A stretch of 64,000 bases of DNA. It comes from Heyndrickxia sporothermodurans (GTDB lineage Bacteria; Bacillota; Bacilli; Bacillales; Bacillaceae_C). Below, piece after piece: positions 41,701 to 51,199 of the stretch. A model generated the notes under the pieces. That model was not told the origin of the DNA. It did no database searches and saw nothing but the letters and a program-made list of their open reading frames with translations. The translations under genes were made by a program, and so were the position numbers. The stretch is taken from assembly GCA_018333075.1 (NCBI GenBank), contig BORH01000006.1:1-64000 (forward strand), read 5' to 3'. How positions within the stretch are numbered: the first letter of the stretch is position 1; each line of letters opens with the position of its first letter.

Positions 41701-43413
41701 ACCTGGTGCTGTGATTTCTGGTTTAAAGTCTAAATTTGGTGTTACACCCCAAGAAGTAAAGTCACTCATGTGACCTGCACTTGGGTTATTGATTTCTGTT
41801 TTCTCACCATTAAATGTAATTTTTACTGTTTCACCTTGATCTAATTGTTTTTTTAGTTTATCCCCGTCTTCTTGAAGCATGAATAATTGAGGAATTTTAA
41901 TCTCTGCATCAGATGCCATGTTTACGATACCTGTTTGGTTATTGTAAATAATGACGCCAGCTGCTCCTGCAGACTGTGCATTTTTTGCTTTTGTAACAAA
42001 GTCAAGTGTTCCGCGCTGAACTAGTGCATACTTCCCTTTGAAATCGCCAATAAATTCTTCTGGTTTTCCGATTCCCGCTGCTTTTACTTCAAATGTTTTT
42101 TGATCTATATCATCAGGATGAACACTGCCTGCAGATAAGAATGCAGCTGTTCCTTTGTCCCCATTAATATCATAGCTAAGACCATCCACTTGCATTTTTG
42201 TATTCTCAAAAGAGGCAACAGAAATCGATTCTGCTGAAAGACTCGGTGCACCAACAAGACCGATGTCAGGATTAGAAGCTAATGGACTAAATGCTCCCCC
42301 ACCGATATTTGTTGAGTTACCAGCTGAAATCGACATTAACACACCATTATCTACCGCACGTTTAATCGCTTGTTGTTCTGGATCATTTTTGTCAACAAAA
42401 GAGGCTGTTGATCCTAAGCTCATGTTCATAACATCTGCACCTAGCTTAATACCATCATCAATTGCTTTAATATAAATATCGCCAAATGTGGATGGCATCG
42501 CTGGGTCATTTCCGAATACTTTAAGGGCTAATAATTGTGATTCTGGAGAAACACCTTGTATTCCTTCACCGTTCTTTTCGTCTCCATTTGCTGCAACAGT
42601 ACCTGCAACGTGCATACCGTGCATAGAAGCATCTGGACCTAAGTCTCTAATTTCATTATTTTTGTCTGCATAGTTGTAACCGTAAGCAACTTTTTCTGTG
42701 AAGTATTTACCTGGAAGCTTGTCCTTAGAAATGATGTCATTTACTGAAGCATTTGTTAGTTTTGCTTTCGTATCTTTTGATAGAATCATATCTTTGTGAC
42801 TTGAATCGATTCCTGTATCAATGACACCGACAACCATTCCGTCACCTTTATATTTAAGATTCCAAGTTTCTTTTGCACCAATTAGGTCTTTACTTGTAAT
42901 CATTTGCGGTGTTACTTTTGGACGATCATATTTATTTGCGATATATACATTCGCAACGTTAGGAAGCTTTTTTAGTTCATTAATCTTCCCATACTCAATA
43001 TGACCGCTTATTCCGTTTACTACTGTTGTAAACTGATTTTCTACTTTGAGGTTAATTTTCTTGTCTTTAACATCTGAGATGAAATTAGTTTGTTGTTTTT
43101 TTACATCTGCTTGTAGTGAGTCTTGTTTTGATTTGGAAAGGTCTTTATAACGAATGCCTTGCTTTGTAGCATACTCAATGGCTGGTTGCCCTTTTAGCTC
43201 TACTATTACACGAACTTTGTCAGTATTTTTGTATTTTTTTAGATCGTTTAACTTACCAAGACGCTTATTCTTATTTAATGATTGCTTCAAAGCTGATTTT
43301 AAACTTGAGTTAGTTTGAGCATTTGCCTTTGTTCCTATGAAAGCACTCGAAAAGGCAAGAAAGAAAATCATCGTCATCAGTAAAATTTTCTTCATCTTTT
43401 TGATTTTTTTCAC
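38725..43413 (-). CDS. Vpr/lactocepin-like secreted subtilase with C-terminal Ig-like repeats
   Basis: 1562 residues. Signal peptide (1-32), I9-type propeptide (about 58-160), S8 catalytic domain with Asp199 (VIDTGID), His265 (SMHGMHVAG), Asn366 (SISAGN) and Ser590 (MSGTSMAAPHVSGG); a protease-associated (PA) domain is inserted at about 425-540. A Fn3/DUF1034-like region follows, then domains around 800-1190 that resemble lactocepin B/FlgD-Ig segments, and finally four repeats of about 80 residues (T-V-N-x-V-S-D-K-D-T-K-V-T-G-K-A..) to the end. No LPxTG or SLH motif. It would degrade extracellular proteins, held at the wall by repeats. GTG start behind GGGGGG. Confidence 0.9.
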   Translation of the reverse strand: MKKIKKMKKILLMTMIFFLAFSSAFIGTKANAQTNSSLKSALKQSLNKNKRLGKLNDLKKYKNTDKVRVIVELKGQPAIEYATKQGIRYKDLSKSKQDSLQADVKKQQTNFISDVKDKKINLKVENQFTTVVNGISGHIEYGKINELKKLPNVANVYIANKYDRPKVTPQMITSKDLIGAKETWNLKYKGDGMVVGVIDTGIDSSHKDMILSKDTKAKLTNASVNDIISKDKLPGKYFTEKVAYGYNYADKNNEIRDLGPDASMHGMHVAGTVAANGDEKNGEGIQGVSPESQLLALKVFGNDPAMPSTFGDIYIKAIDDGIKLGADVMNMSLGSTASFVDKNDPEQQAIKRAVDNGVLMSISAGNSTNIGGGAFSPLASNPDIGLVGAPSLSAESISVASFENTKMQVDGLSYDINGDKGTAAFLSAGSVHPDDIDQKTFEVKAAGIGKPEEFIGDFKGKYALVQRGTLDFVTKAKNAQSAGAAGVIIYNNQTGIVNMASDAEIKIPQLFMLQEDGDKLKKQLDQGETVKITFNGEKTEINNPSAGHMSDFTSWGVTPNLDFKPEITAPGGQIYSTLNNNQYGLMSGTSMAAPHVSGGAALVLEYMKQNDLFKSLTGAQKVEQAKTLLMNTAVPLVDKDVNTFYSPRREGAGLMKLDAAVQTPVYVTAKDTKAPKVNLKEITSNEIKFTLTLTNFGDKDVTYTVDTKPLTDLIEDGLNREAAQEIKDAKVSIDSPEVTVSKGKTKDVTVSIDLSTADKALTALMKNGYFVEGFVTFTSVKDDVPSLSVPYLGFKGDWNKPPVLDAMVYDDEEPFYGVSSMVDQNGNDLGADHFKEDTYYKNKIAISPNSDDGSNAVTPVLSFLRNSKSVEYSILDKDKKQIRKLHTDYDQRKNYYDASKPGSYYSYNSGYNAWDGKANNKLVPDGQYYYQIKTQVDYEGKDPQIVQVPVIVDTKAPEVNVEYKNGVLSFGAKDDGSGVSYYEVIIDGERLGHLPGDDKYEFDEPGFEKSVILIYAYDYAGNRGAAATDDTIPYLDPKTTKPAALEAYDSLEVPFEGQLEDKFGIDKVIVKGDNLVGSPVTVPVTFNKDTNKYEFKSTLKFTKDGAHEFKVTGIDYAGNVMEFSRKIFVDTTAPTIDVKGLPANGKVDINTKEVKVTATVADNFDELRFVVNGNEELYVPGFESNKGTGDDKAYEMRSISKDVELTLPLDLGSNTFELVVTDLAGHVTTKEITIDRVLPLAPTVNAVSDKDTKVTGKAAPGTLIEVYNGKTKLGSNTTTDKGTYSVTIKKQKAGTKLTVTVKDSQGNVSKATTVTVLDKTAPAAPTVNTVSDKDTKVTGKAEAGSKVTIKAGKTTLGTATADKSGKFTVKIKKQKAGTKLTVTATDKAGNVSKAKTVTVIDKTPPKAPTVNSVTGNTTKVTGKAEAGATITIKAGKTKIGSGKADKNGKFSVKIKKQKSGKILSVTATDKSGNVSSAKKVTVKTSVPTVNKITSSSAKVTGKSKAGTTVYVKSGSKTLGHAKANKAGKYTVKIKKQKAGTTLTVYAVENNRKSASKKVVVKK

Positions 43414-43582
43414 AAGTTTCCCCCCAATCTAATTTTTCAAAAAAATTCGTTGATTCAAAGCTAACTTTTCAGAGTTTCTAATATTAAGGAGCACAACAAT
43501 ATTCCTATTAGAAAAAGTATTGCTTTTTATTAAATCAACAAATCGAAAGCTAGTTTTATAGCCCCCCTCCCGAATATCTTAG

Positions 43583-43605
43583 ATATAGGTAAACATTACC
43601 TATAT
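43583..43605. promoter_or_regulatory. Palindromic operator candidate 1 upstream of the large subtilase gene
   Basis: Ten-base perfect arms ATATAGGTAA and TTACCTATAT with centre ACA. It lies 170 bases upstream of the protease start. A second copy follows about 115 bases further. The 760-base gap also contains the promoter region and, at its far end, the terminator of the amidase gene; nothing else was recognised. Confidence 0.55.
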
Positions 43606-43704
43606 GATAAAAATCTAACACTTTTATTCTTTTTAGTAAATACAGAAAATAATAAATCCTTAATATTTTCAGAAATATTGCACAAAACAATCATTTATAT
43701 ATAT

Positions 43705-43720
43705 TAGGTAACATTACCTA
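43705..43720. promoter_or_regulatory. Palindromic operator candidate 2 upstream of the large subtilase gene
   Basis: TAGGTAACATTACCTA: seven-base arms TAGGTAA and TTACCTA with a two-base centre (CA), one base shorter than in the first copy. Both share the TAGGTAA..TTACCTA core. Confidence 0.5.
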
Positions 43721-44128
43721 TAGTAAGTGATGTATGGCAAATGCCATATCTTAACATAAATTTATTTACCTAAAAGGCACCTCTTATATCATAATAGAAA
43801 TTACCAGAGGGTATTTTCTATAAGAAAAAAATTATATTATTCACTGGAAATGAAAAAATAAGTGAGGATAAACAAAAAGTTTCTCAAATAATAAAAATAG
43901 GGAAGACTTAGGAATTAAAAATATCTCCTAAAATAAATGACGGATGATAATTTAGATGGAAAGATGGATAAAAAGAATTAATAAAGTTTACAGAAGGAAG
44001 GTCTTGTAATAATAGATTAATATTTCCGATTTTACCTTTTATTCATTATTTTGAATAGAGAAAAAATAAACATACTGATTGTATCTAATTGAGCAAGAAT
44101 AACAAGTATATTATTTATACAGAGGTTA

Positions 44129-44167
44129 TTAAAAAAGTCGAGAAAGATTCCTTTCCCAACTTTTTAA
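44129..44167 (-). terminator. Terminator after the amidase gene
   Basis: On the minus strand AAAAAGTTGGGAAAG pairs with CTTTCTCGACTTTTTT (two mismatches in the middle), ending in a T-run. Confidence 0.65.
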
Positions 44168-44173
44168 TAATTT

Positions 44174-45601
44174 TCATTTACCTATGTACTTATAGAAATC
44201 CAATATACCTTGATAAATAGATTTTGCTGCAAGGTTTCTGTATTCCTCGGATGCAAGCTTAGCGGCATCCTCTTTATTTGATAGGAATCCTAGTTCAATT
44301 AAAACAGCAGCAAGTGGATTGTATTTGATCACTTGGTATTCCTGTTGTTTTACACCGCGATTTGTTGTTTCCAATGCCTTTACAAGACGTTTTTGAATAA
44401 AGTCAGCGAGCTGCTTACTTTCATTTGCTCTTCCAGATGGTCCACCATTATTATAGTACGTTTCCGTCCCGTTTGCGCTCCCTTTTGAGAAGGTATTACA
44501 ATGGATACTGATGAATGCATCTGCATTCGCTTTTACACCTATATCAATCCTATCTTGCAAAGTTGGATATGTATCCCCTGTTCTAGTCATTACAACTTCG
44601 ATTCCAGCGCTTTTTAAAAGGTTTTGAACTCGTAAAGCGATGTTTAATGTGACATTTTTTTCAATAAGATTATTGGCACTTGAACCTGGATCCTTACCAC
44701 CGTGTCCAGCATCAATAACAATGATTCGTCGATTGTTAGGTGTTGTGGATTGAAGGTAAGTTGTTCTTACATACCCTTGTAGTTTTCCAGCTGTAATATA
44801 TGCCCAACCTTCCTTAATATCGTACATGGTTACCTTTTGATTCTTCTTTAAAACACCGATTGATTTATACGAAGTATTTGGACCTTGACGAACATTTAAC
44901 CCCGAAGCATTAACGATACGTTGTCCGTTTGATTTACCATGTCCTGCTGCAGGAGGGGTTTCATTTAATTGATTGGACGGTTTTGTCAGTTCATCTCTGT
45001 TGCTTGGATTCGTTTTTGGCTTTGCAGGAGTCGCTTTATTTGCAGGTATCTTCGGAACAGTTTTTAAATAAGTTTTACTAACATATCCTTTTACCCTTCC
45101 GTCAATTGTGTAAGCCCAGTTTCCTTTATATTCATAGATTTTAATTTTCTTATTCTTTTTGAATTTGCCTACAGTTTTATATTTCGTACCAGGACCCGAT
45201 CTTACATTAAGTGTTGTAGCTGTAACGATTCGTTCACCGATAGGTTTTTTAGCTACTTGATTTTTTTGTTTCGTTGTTGTCGTTTTTTTCTTTGCTACTT
45301 TTTTCAAATACCTTGAACTCGAATATCCTTTTTTACCTCCATAAGTTAGATATGCCCACCCACTTTTAATCTGGTACACCTTAACTTTTTTGTTTTTCTT
45401 CACATAACCTACTGATTTGTTTTTCTTATTTGGACCTGTACGGATATACAAACTCGTTGCAGTTACCGTGTAGTCACCAAGCGGCTTTACCTTCTTTATA
45501 TCCGGTGGCTTGACACTTGCAGCATATCCTATGTTTGCAACAGCTGTAAACATAAGTAAAATTGCCACAGCAAAAAATACTATTTTCCGTGCTACTCTCA
45601 C
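44174..45601 (-). CDS. N-acetylmuramoyl-L-alanine amidase with three SH3b domains
   Basis: 475 residues: signal peptide (1-28), SH3b domains at about 45-105, 125-185 and 228-285 (TATSLYIRTGPNKKNKSVGYV, TATTLNVRSGPGTKYKTVG and NASGLNVRQGPNTSYKSIG), and an Amidase_3 catalytic domain from about 293. Zinc ligands are visible: His in IDAGHGGKDPGS, Glu in NNLIEKNVTLNIALR, His in FISIHCNTF, and catalytic Glu in LIELGFLSN. It cleaves the amide bond between muramic acid and L-Ala in peptidoglycan, outside the cell. GTG start behind GGAGGG. The decayed IS1182 element separates it from the deacetylase. Confidence 0.92.
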   Translation of the reverse strand: MRVARKIVFFAVAILLMFTAVANIGYAASVKPPDIKKVKPLGDYTVTATSLYIRTGPNKKNKSVGYVKKNKKVKVYQIKSGWAYLTYGGKKGYSSSRYLKKVAKKKTTTTKQKNQVAKKPIGERIVTATTLNVRSGPGTKYKTVGKFKKNKKIKIYEYKGNWAYTIDGRVKGYVSKTYLKTVPKIPANKATPAKPKTNPSNRDELTKPSNQLNETPPAAGHGKSNGQRIVNASGLNVRQGPNTSYKSIGVLKKNQKVTMYDIKEGWAYITAGKLQGYVRTTYLQSTTPNNRRIIVIDAGHGGKDPGSSANNLIEKNVTLNIALRVQNLLKSAGIEVVMTRTGDTYPTLQDRIDIGVKANADAFISIHCNTFSKGSANGTETYYNNGGPSGRANESKQLADFIQKRLVKALETTNRGVKQQEYQVIKYNPLAAVLIELGFLSNKEDAAKLASEEYRNLAAKSIYQGILDFYKYIGK

Positions 45602-45814
45602 CCTATTTTCCCTCCTTTATATAGTTTTTCCATGTCATAGTTTATCATATTTTGCAGAAAAAATTGGTAGTTTTTTAGAAATTATGAACTAGTTAAAAAG
45701 ATTTAGTGCTTTAAGACTACCGGAAGGATAATATTTAATAATTATTAAATATAAATTTTTAAAGTGTAAAATCCTTGTAGAATGTAACTATTTATAAATA
45801 AAGTCAAGGACCTC

Positions 45815-47512
45815 ACCGAGGCTGCTGAAAAACTTTCGTTTTTAAACTTCATTTAAAGCAAGATAACAAAAAAGGCGATTTTCTGTTCATACATGAACGG
45901 AAAGTCGCCTTTTCTTTACATAAACTTTATATAATCCCTTATTTCGATTCTTTTAATAATGTTATGATTCGTTTTAAATTCACGGCAAATATAGTCAATG
46001 CTCCCTGCATTTCCATACTAAAAGACCCGAGGAAATCGCAACATCATACCCGTGTCTTGGCTTAAGTTCACTATTTTTTGCTTCTATTCTATACCGTTCT
46101 TTTGCCTTTATAGAAAAGAATTTACTTTCTTGAAAAGCCTTTTGTTTGGTATGTACTACAGATTTTATTGTGACAGAATATGTTTTACTTTTAGCCCCCT
46201 CTTTACAACACCCTTCTCTAAAAGGACATACTTTACACTTCTCAATATCAGAGTAATATGTATAGCTCTGACTGTTTTTTTTTATTCTTCTTTCCTGTTC
46301 GCGCTTTACGAGTAGCCATATGTCCAGCTTTACAAACATACATCCCAGCATCTTTATTAAATTCAAATTCATCTTCTTGTTTTCGAGGACCTTGTGTAAT
46401 GATGGGATGTAATTTTGATACCAATTTTATATCCTTTAGGTTGGCAAATTGAATATTATCCTATCAGAATAAGCAGTATCTCCAATAATTGTATCAAATT
46501 TCATTCCCGTTCTTTCAGTCTTTTCTGTCAATGTCTGAAGATACCTCCCCTCACTTTTTTCACCCGTTGTAACGGCTGCAGCTGTAATAATTCGTTCTTC
46601 ACACATGGCAAGATGAGTTTTATAGCCAAAGAAAGAGGAATCAGCTGTTTTATGTCCCGTTTTGGCACCAGGATCATGTAAAGCTTTAAGGTTTTCTTGG
46701 TGATCTAACACTGCTTCATTTGGTAATTCAGTTTTTCTTTTACCTTTGGATATTCACGTAGAGTCTATTCATTTTCAACTACTTGAGCAACTTTTTGGTA
46801 ATAATCAATGATTCCATCTACTTCATCTGAAGTGGGCTTTAAAGGAAATTTGTCTTTTATTCCTTCATCAATCTGATAAACGGCTTTGCGTAGTAACTTT
46901 GATTTCTCCATTAAAAATTCTTGAGGAGTTTTTTGGCTGAAACGAGCTTTAGTATGTGTAGCGTCAACGATGATAGAACTACTTTTTATTAGCTCTTTCT
47001 CCATTGAAATCTCTACCGTTTTTTGTATGAGCATATCAAGTAAATTAACATCTTCCAAACGTAATTTTCTGAATTTTGTTAACGAACTGGGGTGGATAAC
47101 AGTTCTTCAGGGGCCATGTCTAGAAAATATTTAAAAGACATATCGTATTTTGAGCGTTCAACAACATCTACATCAGATAGGTCAAAAATTGATTTCGGAA
47201 GTAAGTATTTAAACATTCTCACAGGTGGTACAGCATTGCGGCCGTTATCATGACAGTATTTATCCTGTAGCTCATTTAATATAAATGACAAATCGACTAG
47301 TTCGTTTATCTGCCGAAGCATATTGTCTTTGGGAACGACGATATCATAAATAGAAGAAAATGGACTAAGAATAAGAGATTGTTGATTAGAGATCATCCAA
47401 ACATACCACCTAGAGTTTATATGTAAATGATAAATGAAAATGGCGAAGACTTCTTCAATTTTATCGAGAAAGCCTTCACATTATTTATTTTCAGTGGCCT
47501 CACTTCGCCCCT
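45815..47512 (-). mobile_element. IS1182-family element, decayed
   Basis: Ends match as imperfect inverted repeats: on the plus strand CACCGAGGCTGCTGAAAAAC near 45820-45838, and on the minus strand AGTGAGGCCACTGAAAATAA near 47498 to 47479. Between them lies a transposase broken into at least four pieces. A strong hairpin (45869-45914; GGCGA/TCGCC with a long upper stem) is inside the right end. It sits between the amidase gene and the deacetylase gene, which may once have been neighbours. Exact ends are uncertain by a few bases. Confidence 0.75.
45939..47396 (-). pseudogene. IS1182-family transposase, at least five frameshifts or stops
   Basis: Pieces in order: MISNQQSLILSPFSSIYDIV.. to LLSTPVR; then ..FRKLRLEDVNLLDML with IIVDATHTKARF (catalytic Asp); EYPKVKEKLNYQ; MLDHQENLKALHDPGAKTGH with IIGDTAYSD (second Asp); then an acidic-basic piece with CPFREGCCK; KERYRIEAKNSELKPRHGYD (catalytic Glu); and after another shift GLFSMEMQGALTIFAVNLKR to a stop at 45939. 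All three DDE residues are present but in different frames. Relatives are one protein of about 480 residues. It is not functional as it stands. Confidence 0.85.
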
Positions 47513-47519
47513 GTCTTTT

Positions 47520-48635
47520 CTACAATTTAATCCTGTTATAAAAGTTATATGGCTTCATCTTATTTGTCAGTGGTTTCGTTTCATAGCCATTGTCTTTTAA
47601 ATATTTTAATATTTTCGGAAGGGCATCTGCAGTTGTTGGTTTATCATGCATGAGGATGAGTGGAGTCATCCCCCTCTTTTTTAAATCCTTTATTTGCTGA
47701 ATTGTGTAGTCTACTGTTTTAGGTCCATTGAGCCATTTCCAATCAAGACTATCCACATTCCAATCCCACATTTTGTAGCCGCTTTTATCCATTTGATCCC
47801 GGTATGGCTTTTTCATATACGGTACACTGCCATATGGAACACGAATCATAACGGACTTTGTCCCGCTTACCTTTTTTAAGGTGGATAAGCATGTTTTCAT
47901 TTCATTTACTGCTGAATTAGGAGAATGATAAAATTTATTTTTGTCGTGGGTGACACCATGACAAGCAAGACCGTGTCCCTGCTTCGCCATTTTCTTTACT
48001 GATTTACTGTGAGCCTTCATATTATTATTCAGCATGAAAAAGGTTGCTTTTGCTTTATATTGATCAAGTATTGTAAGAATTCGGTCGACACTTGAATTTG
48101 GTCCATCATCAAAAGTAAGATAGGCAATTTTTTTTGCTTTTTTCTCGCTTGCAAAGGTCTTTTGATATTTTTTATAGAGCTTTGCATCTGTTAACTTTGC
48201 TTTTGAATTCGTTGCTCTCGCTATCGGACCTTTTGAATAGTGAGATATTTTATAGCCAAAATATGATCCTACATATTCAAATGGTACGACTGTTTTTTTC
48301 GTTGTACTCGTTAATACAAACGTCTTCCATTTTCCTTTATCGGTTTGAAGCGTATTTTTTTTTGTATTTAAAGTGATTTTTTTCTTCCCTTTTACTAAAT
48401 AAAATTCATGCTTTGCTTTGTTCTCGGTAAGTTTTAATCCTAATTTTAAATAAAAGGATATTGGTGCATAGGTGACTTTCTTTAAAACATAAGGCTTTTC
48501 CTTCTTGAAGCTTATTAGCTGATCATTAACAGCAATATAAGTCTTCCCGATTTCACTTGCAGTAGCAGTTTGCTTGAATACTAGAATAGATAGGAAACAT
48601 GTGATGATGATGGATAAAACTTGTTTTTTCCTCAC
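47520..48635 (-). CDS. Polysaccharide deacetylase with N-terminal stalk domain
   Basis: 371 residues: signal peptide (1-26), a beta-rich N-terminal region at about 30-150 that resembles the copper-amine-oxidase-type stalk domain (YIAVNDQLISFKKEKPYVL.. FVLTSTTKKTVVPFEYVGSY), and a NodB domain from about 170. NodB motifs: LTFDDGPNSS (metal Asp pair), ACHGVTHDKNKFYHSP (His pair), MIRVPYGS, and LILMHDKPTTA. It would deacetylate peptidoglycan or another wall polymer outside the cell. GTG start follows GGGGGAAT. It may belong with the wall hydrolases and LCP genes nearby. Confidence 0.88.
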   Translation of the reverse strand: MRKKQVLSIIITCFLSILVFKQTATASEIGKTYIAVNDQLISFKKEKPYVLKKVTYAPISFYLKLGLKLTENKAKHEFYLVKGKKKITLNTKKNTLQTDKGKWKTFVLTSTTKKTVVPFEYVGSYFGYKISHYSKGPIARATNSKAKLTDAKLYKKYQKTFASEKKAKKIAYLTFDDGPNSSVDRILTILDQYKAKATFFMLNNNMKAHSKSVKKMAKQGHGLACHGVTHDKNKFYHSPNSAVNEMKTCLSTLKKVSGTKSVMIRVPYGSVPYMKKPYRDQMDKSGYKMWDWNVDSLDWKWLNGPKTVDYTIQQIKDLKKRGMTPLILMHDKPTTADALPKILKYLKDNGYETKPLTNKMKPYNFYNRIKL

Positions 48636-48812
48636 TTTCTATTCCCCCTCTTTTTAGCCTAGTTCCTTTGTAACACAATTGTAATCTATTTTAAGGCAAA
48701 ATTTCGAATAATTTTGTCAAAATTTATCACTAAATATAGTATATTTATTTAAGTACGTTTAAAATTCTCAAAATCTACCCATCTACTATTTATTGGAGTT
48801 TATGTATGTATA

Positions 48813-49845
48813 TTGAAAAAGGTATTCCCATCTGTGTTTCTTATTCTTTTTACCCTTTTCTTCTACTATATAATCTCACCACCTCAGACGAACATTGCCG
48901 TTGCTAGCAGCAATATCGTCAATCCAGACCAAAAATAACGTATAACGGAATGGTTCGCGATATAAAAAGACTTGCTAAACAATATCCTTCAATCATTCAT
49001 TATGAAACGATCGGTAAAAGTGAATATGGTCGCCCCATTTATGCGGTCTTACTTGGTAAGGGAATAGCAACGGTTTTTATTAATGGATTCCACCACGCAA
49101 GGGAATGGCTGACGACGAATCTTAATATGTATATGCTGGACCAATACGCGAATGACTATATGTCGAATAAAATTCTTGATGGGTATGATGTGAAAAAAGT
49201 ATTGGATCAAACAACCATCTGGTTTGTACCAATGGTTGATCCGGACGGGGTAACCCTTCAACAATCTGGCTTAAGTGCATTTCCAAAGAAAGACCTTGCA
49301 AAGCTAATTAAAATGAATGAAGGACGCAAAAATTTTAAACGATGAAGGCTAATGGCAAGGGAGTCGATTTAAACCGTCAATATGATGCTGATTGGAAGCA
49401 TATTGTAGCGGATCCAGGAAAGCCACGCTGGAGTCATTTTAAAGGTAAAGCACCAGTAACAGCGAAAGAAACAAAGGCCATGGTCGCTTTTGTTAAAAAA
49501 ACGAATCCTGAAATGTCAGTTGCCTATCATTCAGCTGGGAAAATACTTTTTTGGAATTTCCATCAATCGAAATCTTTATACAAACGAGACCTTGCTTATG
49601 CAAAGGCAATTGGGAAATTAACTAAGTACAAACTTGTCTACCCCGGAAAAAATCCGTCTGGCGGTGGCATCACTGATTGGTTTATTTCCAAATACAAACG
49701 ACCGAGCTTTACTTTAGAAATTGGTAGTTACCCTGGGAATACAAATCTTAAGGTTTCAGAATTGAAACAGGCTTGGAAAGAAAATAAATCAGTTGGTCTA
49801 TATGTAGCAAAGAATGGATATTTGTTATATAAGCAAAAGCATTGA
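48813..49845 (+). pseudogene. Secreted M14 zinc carboxypeptidase, two frameshifts
   Basis: A signal peptide (LKKVFPSVFLILFTLFFYYI) ends in NPDQK with a stop (one A missing in AAAAA near 48930). The second frame holds MVRDIKRLAKQYPSIIHYET, the zinc motif FINGFHHAREWLTT (H-x-x-E) and VPMVDPDGV; it stops after KNFKR because one G is missing near 49337 (CGATGAAG for CGATGGAAG). The third frame starts MKANGKGVDLNRQYDADW, carries the third zinc ligand VAYHSAGK and the catalytic Glu in FTLEIGSYPG. Restoring two bases gives an intact gamma-D-glutamyl-diamino acid endopeptidase-like enzyme. Start uncertain (TTG 48813). Confidence 0.8.
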
Positions 49846-49985
49846 GAAAGTGAATAGTAAGTCCTCAAAAAATAACAAAAAATACATGAATCCTTTTAGT
49901 CATTAAATCGTCTAAATTTTTAGGATAATTATGTAATCTATCAATCTAATAGCAGTTTAATTTATATAAAGAAAGGGATACAGTG

Positions 49986-50960
49986 ATGAGGAGTCAAAAG
50001 AAAAAAACTAAAAAGAAAAAATGGCTTGCAGCATTGTTAACGGTGCTAGTAGTTGTTTTATTAAGTGGAGGTACCTATGTATATTCAGTGTGGCATTCCT
50101 TTGATAGTGCAGTAAAGAATATCCATAAACCAGTAAAAAGAACGCAACCAGTAAAAAGAACAGAGCAAGTGACAGTCAAAAATGGAGATCCATTCTCAAT
50201 TCTACTACTTGGTGTTGACGAGAGGAAAAATGACAAAGGTAGATCAGATACAATGATTGTCATGACTGTGAATCCTCACATGAAATCGATTAACATGTTG
50301 AGTATTCCTCGCGATACTCGAACAGAGATCGTTGGCCACAACACAGTCGATAAAATTAATCATGCGTATGCCTTTGGTGATGTAGAAATGTCTATGGATA
50401 CAGTGGAGAAATTTTTGAATATTCCGATTGATTATTATGTAAAGGTTAATATGAAAGGGTTTGAAGAATTAGTTGATGCTGTCGGTGGTGTAACAGTAAA
50501 AAATGACTTAGCCTTTACAGCGGGCGGTGTAAACTTCCCTACAGGTGAATTAACTCTTGACGGCAGCAAGGCACTTAAGTTTTCCCGAATGCGTCATGAT
50601 GATCCAGAAGGAGATTTCGGTCGTCAAAAAAGACAACGTGAAATTATCGAATCTATTTTGGACGAAGGAGCAAGTATTTCCTCCCTTTGGAACTATGATG
50701 ATATATTCGATGCTCTTTCCAAAAATGTGAAGACTAATTTTACTTTCGATGAAATGAAGGGCATCCAATCACAATATAAAGATATCCGTAAAAACATTAA
50801 AGAACTTAAAATTGAAGGTGACGGTCAAATGATTGCAAACCAAGCAGGTAAAAACATTTGGTATTACATCGTCTCTGATCAAGAAAGACAAAAGGTATCC
50901 GATCAATTAAGAGCCCATCTTGAACTAGGACAGGAAACAGTAACTGCTGAACAACAATAA
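49986..50960 (+). CDS. LCP (LytR-CpsA-Psr) family wall glycopolymer ligase
   Basis: 324 residues: a basic N-terminus, one membrane anchor (LAALLTVLVVVLLSGGTYVYSV) and the LCP domain from about 70. Conserved blocks: LLLGVDERKNDKGRSDTMIV, LSIPRDTRTEI, KINHAYAFGDVEMSMDTVEK, IPIDYYVKVNMKGFEELVD and FSRMRHDDPEGDFGRQKRQREI, with the Arg/Asp residues that bind the prenyl-pyrophosphate. It attaches teichoic acid or capsule to peptidoglycan outside the membrane. Start ATG 49986 behind AAAGGG; a GTG one codon earlier is possible. A terminator follows. A second, closely similar gene lies at 60.4 kb. Confidence 0.93.
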   Translation: MRSQKKKTKKKKWLAALLTVLVVVLLSGGTYVYSVWHSFDSAVKNIHKPVKRTQPVKRTEQVTVKNGDPFSILLLGVDERKNDKGRSDTMIVMTVNPHMKSINMLSIPRDTRTEIVGHNTVDKINHAYAFGDVEMSMDTVEKFLNIPIDYYVKVNMKGFEELVDAVGGVTVKNDLAFTAGGVNFPTGELTLDGSKALKFSRMRHDDPEGDFGRQKRQREIIESILDEGASISSLWNYDDIFDALSKNVKTNFTFDEMKGIQSQYKDIRKNIKELKIEGDGQMIANQAGKNIWYYIVSDQERQKVSDQLRAHLELGQETVTAEQQ

Positions 50961-50968
50961 GAACTTAG

Positions 50969-50995
50969 ACAGCGACGATCATGTCGCTGTTTTTT
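50969..50995 (+). terminator. Terminator after the first LCP gene
   Basis: ACAGCGAC and GTCGCTGT arms around GATCAT, followed by TTTTT. Confidence 0.85.
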
Positions 50996-51199
50996 ATGTG
51001 GACGATATTACAATGGCATCGATATTTGATTCATTACGGAGTCTTATTAAAATTCATATCTAGGTTAAAATTTAATGGGAGCATAATTAATTCCTCCTCT
51101 TTGTTTTCGTCGCTAATAATTGTAACTATGAGGAGGTAATTTTACTCCTTTTTCTTTTTACACAAATATGGAATTAATCTGAAGTTGCTTTTTTCGAGT

